Assembly: GCF_964355755.1 (NCBI RefSeq)
Contig: NC_092680.1
Span: forward strand, 16,471,001-16,531,000
Source of the DNA: Antedon mediterranea
Taxonomy: Eukaryota; Echinodermata; Crinoidea; Comatulida; Antedonidae
DNA: 60,000 bases
Direction of reading: 5' to 3'
The notes under the pieces were generated by a model. The model was not told the DNA's origin and made no database searches. It was given only the letters and a program-made list of their open reading frames with translations. Position 1 is the stretch's first letter; every line of letters begins with the position of its first letter. Made by a program: the position numbers and the translations under genes. Of this stretch, positions 40,101 through 52,100 are shown one piece after another.

Positions 40101-43100
40101 TAACTATCATTTTAAAATTTTGAAAATGTACTCATATTATTTTCCATTTTAATTGGCAAAATAAAATTGAATCTTGAATTATATACATTGAGTTTTTATC
40201 AAAAATTGCTTTATATAGATCGAATTTCCCGATGGAGTGTCAACTGCTGTTATCGTCATCACTATTAAAGCTGACAGTACACCAGAACTTGACGAAACCG
40301 TGTTTGTTTCATTAGTGCGTGTAGTCAATCCTGGCACGCCTCACTCTGACCGAGGTGCTGTTATAAGTTCCACTGACTACACTGCTAAGATGACCATACT
40401 GGCCAATGATTCACCACATGGTGTGTTTGCCTGGTCAGTTGGATCATTGTTTACTTCAGTGTCTGAACCGGAAGGGCAGACTTCATTTACTGTCGGGCTG
40501 CAGGTCATCAGAGAGCAAGGGCTGCAAGGAACAGTGTCCGTCAGCTATAGGTAAGTTTGAATGAAAGAAAAAAACCTGTAATCCTTATGCCACAGGTCTC
40601 TCTATACCATAAGATTTCTTTTATTATTATTTTTTATTTCATACACATCCCACAGCAAGTAAAAACTCGCCAATAACAGGATGGATAAACTATTTTAAGA
40701 TTTATCGTGCTTATAAAGTCTCATTTGAGGCTTAGGAAGTGGAGTTGAAAGAGTCGTGAGTTACAACCCTGGTACTAGGTCAGATTGAACCCTGAACCTT
40801 GGGATTGGAAGTCAAGCATGTTAACTACCAAGCTCCACAACACGTTTTGCAAAGTTCATAGTTGCACATATTTTATAATATTTAAATTCATTTAACAGTT
40901 CTTTAGCTATTGCTCATTTTATAACTAGAATTATCTATTTTTTATTGTTAGTACTTTTGAAGCAGTTGGTCTTCCAATTGCCCAGCAAGCGAAGAGTGAC
41001 CGGGATTATGTGTCTCGTGTAGGCTATGTAACCATGGGAGATGGAATTTCATCAGATTCTGTGACTATCACTATTCTATCTGTAAGTAATTGCTTTCCAT
41101 TCTATTTTTATGTCTGTCTATGTAAATTGAATACTATACAAATAATGAATGTTTGCAGGTTGAATGGGGATATTTTCATGAGTTGAAACATTGTTTCTAT
41201 ATTTGAAAGATAGTCTTATTTTGTTAGAACAGTCAGAATTTTAACAATTAAAGATATTAAGCCTTTTCAATGAATACAAAGCATTTATTGTTTTATATGA
41301 CACACCTACTTTGTTCTAAAGTCAACTTTATTCAATTCATCCGCTACTTTTATTATAACTTATCCTTCTGAAAGCATGTCTATTTCTTGTTATAAACCTA
41401 AAGATTTTCAGGAGTGTACCCTGGGCTCAATATTTCACTAGCTCAATGTACAAATTCTATTAAAAATGCTGTTAGCCTAGTCAAGCTAACATCTTATAAG
41501 CCCATGAAAGTGTGTGGGATTGTGAAACAGCCAGTGGGCTACTAAAACAATGAACTAGAGTCCAGTGGTCTAGTAACTAAATTTTAAATATCAAGTCCTG
41601 TCTTCTCTTTTTCTATATCCACTATTTAACTATAAATTTTCTCATGTTTCTAGGATACTAATGCAGAAGGGCCAGAGACGTTCTTTGTAAACTTAACATC
41701 AGTTGAATTACTAACAGGAAGTCCCATTAGTGGAGCACCACCCAGTGTAAAGAATGATCAGAATGTAGCAGAGGTTGTTATATCACAAAATGACAATGCT
41801 AATGGTATCTTACAGTTTAGTGTAGAAAGGGTAAGTATTATTGGTTTAAATTCAGCGAAATGTATTAAAAGTTATCACCTATGAACATACAATGAAAGCC
41901 TTATTCAGTGGTATGGTCACTGCATATCAAACAGAAGAATTAAAGTTTTAAATTTCAGTTCTCAACATTATTTTATCATTATTACTTGGTGTGTTAGAAT
42001 GTCTCTCTCTGCCTTTATTTGAAGACTTTTTAAAGAAATTATTTTGTTTGTTCTATATTAATTTATATACACGATATCGATCACTTATACACTATCTATT
42101 GATCAATATATACTAAATTATAATGATGATTTTGTACAGAATTCGGCAAATGAGGTAGAAGTTTACGAAGGCTCTGGAACTAGCAGCATATTGTCATTGC
42201 CTGTTCTAAGATCAGCTGGTAGTTTTGGTATTGTTAGCGTGAGCTGGCTTGCGTTCTCAGCATCAGCCACCACAGCTGATTACTCACCTGTGTCTGGTAA
42301 CATCACATTTGCAGAAGGACAGCAAGAAGCCGTTATTGATATATCACTTATTGATGATAATATATATGAAACAGATGAGGTAAGTTACTTTAGATTAATA
42401 TAAGATGAATATAGCCCATATTCACTTTTAGTATTTAGACACTGTAGGACACTAACCCATTTTGTTCACCTGATCGTCTGAATGATAATTTGCACTATGG
42501 CTACACATGGCAAACCTCTTACTTTTACATAAACATGTTCCAGATTCCATTATCCATAATTAAAATTTACTTTTTTCAACAGTCATTTACTGTCCAGTTA
42601 AATAGCCCAAGTGGTGGCGCTGTTCTTGGCAGCGATACGTTTGCAACTATTAAGATCTTGAAGAATGATTCTCCTAAAGGCCTATTTGGCTTCACAAACA
42701 CACAGGTAAATAACTATACATTATGTTATTGATATTGATGTATAAGCCGAAGGTCAGGCAATTCAGCCATGGATCATTTTCCAAGTACCACATTTAATTT
42801 TGTGTCATCAGCTATTTTGGACTGTATTTTAATATATGTATTTATTATATAGACAACAGTTGCGGAATCCACCTCTAACTCTGATCCAAACGGTGTCATC
42901 ACCATCACAGTTCAGCGCACACAAGGTCAGCAAAGTGATGTTGAACTTGCCTGGGAGCTGGATGCATCTGGAGTTGATGATATAACACCCAGCAGTGGAA
43001 CACTTAATTTCCCAAACGTGAGTTTCTATATGTAATCATATAAGTTTTGTATTGTAAATTTTATTAAGGTTGAAGATACCTAGCTCTGTATTGAATTTAC

Positions 43101-46100
43101 ACAAACTTCATACTATGTTTTTCCCTTCCGAGTATATGAATAAACATGTGAAAGTACATATTGTATGATTGTCAGAAAATACTAATTACAGATATATATT
43201 TTGAGTGCTTGCCAGTTTAATGTATTTATCTTATCATTCTTAGGGTGTAACAAGCCAATCATTTACTGTACGAGCTGTGCCTGATAACATCTTAGAAGGA
43301 GAGGAACGGTTTATGGTAGCTATAACATCTGTTACTGATGATGCTGAAATATCTCCTGTTAATGGTTAGTTTATTCATATAACTTTCTATAGACTTCTAT
43401 ATTTAATTTTTTTAGAATATCCTAGTTTTACTAACAAATAAGATCACATTGACAGGGATGAAGGATACCCATGTGTAGTGTAACAACCATGCAGTATTTA
43501 TTAAAATAGAATTGTTTTACCTTGTTGTTTGAATCAACATTAATTAGCATTCCACCAATTAGTATCATATCAGGTTGTGTAATAATTAAATGCCTATACA
43601 ATAATATAAAAACATTAATTTGTTTGCTATTTTTCTTTTGTAGGTGTAATGACAATCATCATCCAGGCCAATGCAGGCTCAGCAGGTCTAATCTCTGTTC
43701 AGCCTCAATCAAGACAAGTTCTCACTGGTGAACCTGAAAATGGCTATGATGGCCTAGCTGTTGTAGGGTGAGTATAACAGCAATAAACTAACTTTGTACG
43801 TTTGAATATTGCTAAAATAATATCGTTTTTTTACAGTTAAAATAGATAGCCAATAGAAATATATAAATCTAACTAATGAAATTAATGGTTTCTTTGATTC
43901 CAGTTTGACACGTGGCAGTGGTATATTTGGTGAAGTAATTATCAATTGGCAGTTAGATCCACGAGATGAAAGTGTTTTTGCTCAAGCCTTCGGCTCTGTA
44001 GAGTTCAGCGATGGTCAAGCCGACGCATTTATCCAATTACAGGTAGAGTAATAGTTTGTGAACTCTTTTCTTGATTTAATTGTTGTAGAAAACAATAAAT
44101 TATGTGGGTGTTTGCTACAGTGTCTTGCAATGCAATACAGAACAACACTTTGTGAAACTTAAACTAGGTTCACTAGTCATTTCATGAAAAAAAAAAAATA
44201 TTTTGAGATTTTATAAAGCCTAGCCAAACCAAAGAGGATGCTATCTCTTTTTAAAAATACTTCCAAACATACATGACACTATTTAAAAAAAATCTTAGTT
44301 AACAAAATCTATTAAAGGAAATAGTAGGTATGCCAGACACTTTCCAAGGGTAGATAAAGATGTGTTTCATCTTTGGTTAAAGTTAAAGAGGCCTTGTAGA
44401 GCCTAAGTAGTAAATGTATGCACTGTAGGATGTTTTCATTTGCCACAGAATTTGAATAAATTGCACCTTTAGCGGCCAATAGGTTATCACTCAAAATATG
44501 GGGGAATTCCTGCATTTATCAGGAGTTCAGTGGCTGTATTCACCAATAAATAAAATCACTCAATAAATATTTAAGTATTTCACTTAGTTAGGATATTTTT
44601 CGTAATTTTTAGTGTGAATGGTGAATACAGCCACTGGAATCTGTATCAGGGTCATCTCAATCGTACAGTTTCATAGCCTTTATGCAATTTCTGAGATGTG
44701 TCATTTAATATGTTGGTATTTTTTTTTAGACTTTGGATGATAATTTACCTGAGCTGAAGCAAGTGTACACACTGCGCCTTTCATCTGTTGTGGGTGGAGC
44801 TACCATTGATAGTTCAAACAATGCTGATAGGGCAAGCATCACTGTTGTAGCCAGTGATAACCCACATGGGGTGTTTGAGTTCGCAGGTCAACAGGAAGTA
44901 CTTGTATCTGAGGACAGTCTGCAGGTAAGTGATATTTATTCATACACACAGTTTATTTTCTGTAAATAAACTATGGTAAAACAAGTTTAAAGTTGATATT
45001 TTTTGGAGTTGATATATTTTGATTGTTATTTATTTAGAATATGTTATTATATATTGATTTAATTAAATGTTTTATTCTAAAGTTGAGTTTGGAAGTTGTG
45101 CGCAATGCTGGCAGCATTGGTGTTGTTCATGTTGTTTACACCACTATCCAAGGAACAGCATCAGAAATAGAAGATTTTGATTCAAAATCAGGATGTAAGT
45201 GTGATTATTATAAATAACAACAATTTTGTTACACAACCTTTGTTAAAAGTGAATTGGTTTGTGCAATCTTAATGATGTACTCAATTATAGTACTGATATG
45301 CCCAAATATGGTAGTAAGTGATATGACATCATCGTGTCCATATATGAGCACATCACATTTTTTTGCACAAAGTTTGATAGTGTAGACAGAGCTCTATATT
45401 TTGCTTTTTGTGTGACAAAATTATGGGTGCACTTTCATGTAAATAACTGTAGTTATATTTTTGTTCCCAGCCCTTATCTTCAATGATGGGGATGATACAC
45501 AGAACATTGTCATCAACTTGAAGTCCGACGATGTCCCAGAAGGACCAGAGGACTTCTATGTTAATCTTACATCCCTCCAGTTAAGGTCACCAAGGTAAAT
45601 CATCTTCTTCTATTTAGGAGCAAACTTCATTGTTGAAGTCTACTGCTCCACTGGTTCTAGGTTTTGCTATTGTTCTATGCATACTATACACACAGCTAAT
45701 AATCTTAGTATTTTCTTCAAACTGGCACTTTTATTAGTAATAATAATAAAATTAATAAAGGGTAAAACATTTATGGACGATCCCTTTAATTCTCCTAGTC
45801 TCCAAAAGATCCCCTTCCGCATCTTTCGCAATCTTGAACAACTTCCTTGGTGGCAAAATAAACATACACATTTACCCCACCACAGTCCTCCAGGTGTCCA
45901 AAATTAATTTTATTATCTATTTCAGTGGTAATGATTACAGCGACCAAGGTGGCTTACAACTTGATATGCCTCCCATCCTTGGAGACTTATCGGTCAAGAC
46001 TGTTATTATTGAGAAGAATGACAACGCTGAAGGTGTGATTGAATTCGCAGCGGAAACATTTGAGGGTAAGTTACACGATGACAAATGTATTATTGGGTTT

Positions 46101-49100
46101 TTCCATCTAGAAAAGTAGAGAAATGATCAATAAGTACCAATGTATGTATGTTAGGTGCCGTGCATACTTGACTTAAGGCAGATAATTTGAGATCATTATA
46201 TATATATAATATTTATAATTATTTAAATGTGGTGCTTATTCACCTAATTACCTTCTAAATTATCTGTGCATTTAAGGTCACTTCACAGCTTTCACATATG
46301 TTCTTTTTAATGAGATGATTTTGAAAACACAATGAATGTTTGTTCAATGTTAGTTTTAATCCTTTTATTGCAAGTATGAATAAAAATGTTATTTAACATT
46401 GTAAAAAAAATATATATGCTTTATTGTTGTTTATTCTTTGTATTTAATTATTTAACTATTTAGTGCAAGAAAGTGTGGGTTCGGCAATGGTACCTTTAAT
46501 CAGAAGTGGTGGTTCTTTCGGCATAGTCAGTGTTGCATTTACATCTGTTGGAGGTACTGCCATACCAAGTGGTGTCGACTACATCCTAACTGATGGTGAG
46601 GCAATATTTCTTGATGGTCAATCTACCGCTTACATCAATGTCAACATCATCGATGACCAAATCAAAGAGTTTGCAGAATCATTTCAAATAACACTGACAC
46701 ATACTGAAGGTGGTGCTACACTTGGGCAGCAAAAGTTTTTGACTGCAACAGTGACCATTGCAAAGAGTGACGGACCAGATGGATTTATTGGGTTTATACC
46801 AGCTGATCTGTCAAGGATTATACCAAACCCATCATTGAATCGGGAAATGGTGTTCACAATAGAGCTATCAGGTGGAATAGATCAGTTCCTTACAGGAGCA
46901 GAGGTAAAATATGAATTTTATTTATTTATTTATTTTTTTTATTTTAACCATATTTAATCCATCCAGCATTTGCTGATCATTCGGGACCCTCAGAACAGAT
47001 ACAATATACAAAATACAGCAAAAACAGAAAAGTAAAAGAAAAACAAAAACCAAAAAATATAATTAATTACATAAGACTAAAAATCTGAATAAGAAAATTT
47101 GAAATATAGAAAATAACGGAAATGTTAAATTAAGCAAAAATATATAATATATATAATAAATATTTATTTAGATCTACTATTTTACAATTTAAATTCTGGA
47201 AAAGGATTACATAGATTACTTGTTAAAGAGGTTAAAGGTTCGAGTCTTAGGGGAGGCTATACAGAACATTTTTTTCTTATCCTCTGGAATGTATGTTCTT
47301 AAAACAATACTAGCAATAGACAAGGTTGTATATGTATATTGTCTAAAAGGTTGATTGGACAAGAGACAATTTTGATGCTCACCATTATAATATAACTATT
47401 TATTTTGTAGCTAAAAACAACAAATATATGAAATATAAACATACATAAATGTGTGACGACATATTTTGCCAATAAGAGGCATAACTAAGAATAAAAATGG
47501 TTATAACCATTTTTATTCTTAGTTATAATGCCTCTTATTGGCAAAATTAAAAAATAGATATATCTATAAATAATTTTGTTTTGTTGCTATATAGGTGAAG
47601 TGGAGGATTCTGGGTCCAAATTCTGAATCTGTTCTCCAACAAACCAATGACATTTCAACATCAACAAGCCAACTTCAAGGGTCGCTGACCTTTGCCTCGG
47701 GTGAAAGGACAACAAAGAGTTTCACATTGGTTGTTAAGCCTTATCCTGGCCCTGAGGTGGAAGAGACATACATCATAGAGATTTACCAATTGGTTGGAGC
47801 GGGTGAAGTAACAGAAGAGAATTCTAGGGCTCAGTTAAAGGTAATGGTTCATTCCCTTATTTACAATTTTAAATGTTCAATTGGATTTTATAAGAACAAC
47901 AACTATTATTATTTTCACAGTGTAAAGATGTTTTCCAAGTGAAGAGTGAAATGTTAAATTAAATGTTATGATTTAATAAGAAACAAAACATTGAATCGTG
48001 TGACTAATTGTTTAGATTATAAAGAATAATTAGTTTAATAATGTTATTTTTTTATTCAGATTTTGAAGTTTGGTGATCCCAATGGTATTGTACAATTCTA
48101 TGCTGACTCGTTACAAACACGCTCATTCAGTGAACCTGCAGGCAGCACTGGTAGCTCACCCGCAGTCTTCCCTATAAGACGTCGAGAGGGAACCATTGGA
48201 GATGTGCTAGTAAGTTCTGTAAAACATAAACATTTTAAATAAACTTCTTAAAAGCATAATTATAAGCCAAAAGAAAGAACATCATATTATGTATTTGTGA
48301 ATGTAACATGTAGTATAAAAATGTACATTCACTATAATAAACCTTAATGACGTATTTTTGGATTCACTTCCAGGTGTATTGGGAGGTTAGAAATACATTT
48401 GGTGATAGTTCATCAGATGTGTCGCCCTCAAGTGGTTCAGTTGAAATTCTTGATGGAATAGCCTCCTCTCAGATTACTATTAACATTCTTGCTGATCAAA
48501 TGCCAGAGCTGAGAGAAGAGCTCCAGATAATCTTGGTCTCTGTAGATGGAGGGGCAGAAATTGATCCAAATTTCAATGTTTCAACTTTTTTCATTGAGTG
48601 AGTAACCACACAAATTGCTTCTTTGAGCTGCATGGTATCTGCCTCAGACCTCTGGTCAAGGTGGGCACTGGACGAGAGAAGCCCTTGATCAATGTCAGGA
48701 CCAATTAAGGTGCTTTAAACTCTCCTGGCTTTGTTTGTATCAAACCTGTTAGTGGCGGTAATTATCGCTGTTGGTTTCGATTGAATAAAATAAAAAATAA
48801 ACATAAAATCACATTACAGAGTGTGGCTATTACTAATAATAACTTTTTTTTTATTGCCAGTCACAATACCCAACTATAGATGATGCCTATGGCCGATTAT
48901 ACACACCTACAGGTCCATAGCAGCCACAGATTGCAGTGCCTGCCATGGTCAGTTCAATTAATTGTATTTATATTGTATTGCATTAATATATTTATTTCTT
49001 TAATCCATAGACCAAGTGATGACCCACACGGCTTGTTCAGTGTTGAGGATGATCTTCAGACTGTCTTGATAAAAGAAGATGGAACCAGGTATCTAAAAGT

Positions 49101-52100
49101 TGTGGTTACACGTGAAGCTGGAACTGAAGGTCAAGTTAGGGTCGATTTTACTCTTGCATATGATCAGGTATTTGTGACTGCACTTATTTTTGGTAAATAT
49201 GGGATCTACTGACTCATGATGACATTTAGGATGTCTTTGTTCAAATGAGCAGTTTTCAGTTATAACCCTCTTTTATAAATCCTATGTATGGCAATAATTA
49301 ACTATTAATTAATTATTTTTTAGGCTGAGCCAGGAATCGAATACATACAAAACACTGCCACTGTAGTCTGTTCCAATGGCCAATCAGAGGTAAGCTTTTA
49401 TCAATTTGTTATTCAACATAAAATTCCATACACCAAAATTAGTTGTGAAAAGATTTGAAGAAAATCACTTTTTATTACATGTTGTAAATATTATGTTCAT
49501 ACGTATCAAATTATTTTCATTTTCTTTTTTTATAGTGTATTGCTGAAATTCTGTTGGTCAGTAACAATGTATTTTTAGCTCGAGACAGCACGTTTACCGT
49601 TAGTCTGACATCTGTGGAGTATGTGGGAGTTCGTAAGTTGTTAATTTTAGTATCCTATTAAGTGGCTATATAACTGTGTCTGAAACAATCCTATATATGG
49701 CTCAGGATGTCAGAGAAGCGGTGCCAACGATCATGTGCCAACCAAACTGTTTTAAATCTTTACATCCATTATTTGCTGTTACTCCATCCATATCAGTTTT
49801 TGCCCTCCTCTTGATTGTTGTCTTGCACATTCCTTATTAAAATGCCTCGTATAGTCGCTGATGTCTAGCGATATGTTTGAAATAATAAAACATGCATTTT
49901 CAGAGTAAAAAGTGTTTATTATTCGTAATGGTTGTTTACTTTCAGCTTACATTCCTCCAGTGGTCAAGCCTGGTGGTGGTTCTGCCACAATCTTAGTGAC
50001 GCAAGAAGTTGCAAACTCATTTGTGGGCTTTGATTTAAATGAAATTATTGTGAATGAAGGTATTTTGAATATAATCTTAATTGATATTTTAATTAATCAT
50101 GATTAAATTAGCATCAGTAGTAAGTTTTTAAAAGCAGAAAGAAATACATTGTGTCGTTCTTTTCTAAATGCTATAAACTAATTGGGAAAACTAAAAACAA
50201 GCAGTTTTAGAATTAATGACTTAAGAAATGTGAGCTGCCTAATATTAAAAGCAACCTATTTACACTGTCTTATGAATACATTTTCAGAGACATACCAAAC
50301 TTTCTTGACCATTGAGAGAATTGGTTCGTACGGCAGCATGACAGTGTCTTGGACAGCTGGCTACCCACCAGGTCAGTTACCAGCAGGATTTACTCCTGGT
50401 AACATCATCCCTAGTAATGGTCAAGTGGTGTTTGATGATGGACAAGCTGTCGAAACTATTTCTATACTAGTAAGCTACCTTTCCTTTCTTTTTTTCTGTC
50501 CATCTTTTTTTGGAGTAGAGTAGATGCTTGTCTACCGATTCCAGGGTCCTGGGTTCAAGCCTTTCAGTCACACACTTTTAATAAGACTTATAATAAGACT
50601 GTTTATGTAGAACATCCTGTGTATATCTTTGGGATACTACCTTTGAGGACATTGAATGAAATCACTATGGCTATCCTTAGAAAAATTCCTAAATTGAGAA
50701 TAATGTATATTTTGTAATACTGTATGTTAACAATGATAAAACCATGACTCAATTATTTGCATGAACAAAATATGAATTTTCTGTATGCAGTGCCTCATTG
50801 CCATTTAATGTTTAAGCCATTCTAGTATACAACATTAAAACAAATACTACTTAGTACTTTTACCAAGTTTTTATAGTATATACTTAATAATAATACTGTT
50901 AATAATAATAAGTATATAATATATTATATAAAATAACTCTTGCTTTTACTAATTTGCAAATGATATATTTCATTCTGATACAGCTTAATCCAACTGCTTC
51001 TGCCTCGGAGCTCTTTACTGTGTTTCTCAACGTTATCGACACGTCTGTTGATGGTGGAGCTCGCCTCCGGGATGGTTATATCACTGCGGAAATTGAAAAG
51101 CATGGTGTTGTTGGATTTGCAGATAATTCTCGATCAATGTCAGTAACTGAAGTTAATGGACAGGTAAGCCTAATTTTGTGAATAATATTACAAATTTATA
51201 ACTTTGTGTGTTGTGATAAAATGTGTTAATTAAAGCATTTTAAAGTAGGCCAAACAAAATGTTGGTTTCCCAAGCACAGCATACAAATTAAAAACAGCCA
51301 GGTAAGCATAACAATTATGAATATAAATGTTTAAATACTATATTAAATTATTTTAAAATATCAATCATCCTATTCATATTTTCACATTATTTTCTTCTAG
51401 ATTTCATTAACGCTTGAGAGAAATCTTGGAACATTTGACAACATCTTGGTTCGTTACATCACATACGCTTACACTGCACTACCTGGACAAGACTATCAGG
51501 AGATCGTTGATGGCGCTGTTACTTTTGGCAACATGGAGCGTTCTGCAACAATCTTTATAACTCTAATTGAGGAAGAGAATCCTGAACTACCAGAGGTGTT
51601 CTTTGTCAACATCACTAGTACAAGAGTGTCAACTGCTTCTGCACCAGGTCTGCAATAGCTTTCAGATCATTTTACTTATTTATATTTTGACCTAGCATAC
51701 AAATACATGATATTTTACTAGTAAAACCCCTGTTCAATGGACGCCTTTGGGGTCCGTATTAATAGATGTGTCTAGAGAATTGAGATTAGCCATAGTGGTA
51801 AAACATATATTTTCCCTGGTTCATTTCACAGGATAGTCCCTATGATGCCCTACTGTATGTTTTCTTAAGTACATCTATTTAATTAAAAATTTAATTTAAT
51901 AATAGACACGTTTCGCGCTCGCGACCAATCAGAAATAGTGGGTATAGATTTGTAAACAAACCGAACACCTCTCGCCTAAGTGCGTGTTGAAGCATAGCGA
52001 AATGGCGACTGCCGAGTGCTTTTGTTGCAAGGTGCATCATAAATGTTGCATATGTTGGATAAATCGTGAATTTAACTACACAAAATCATTGAATAATATT

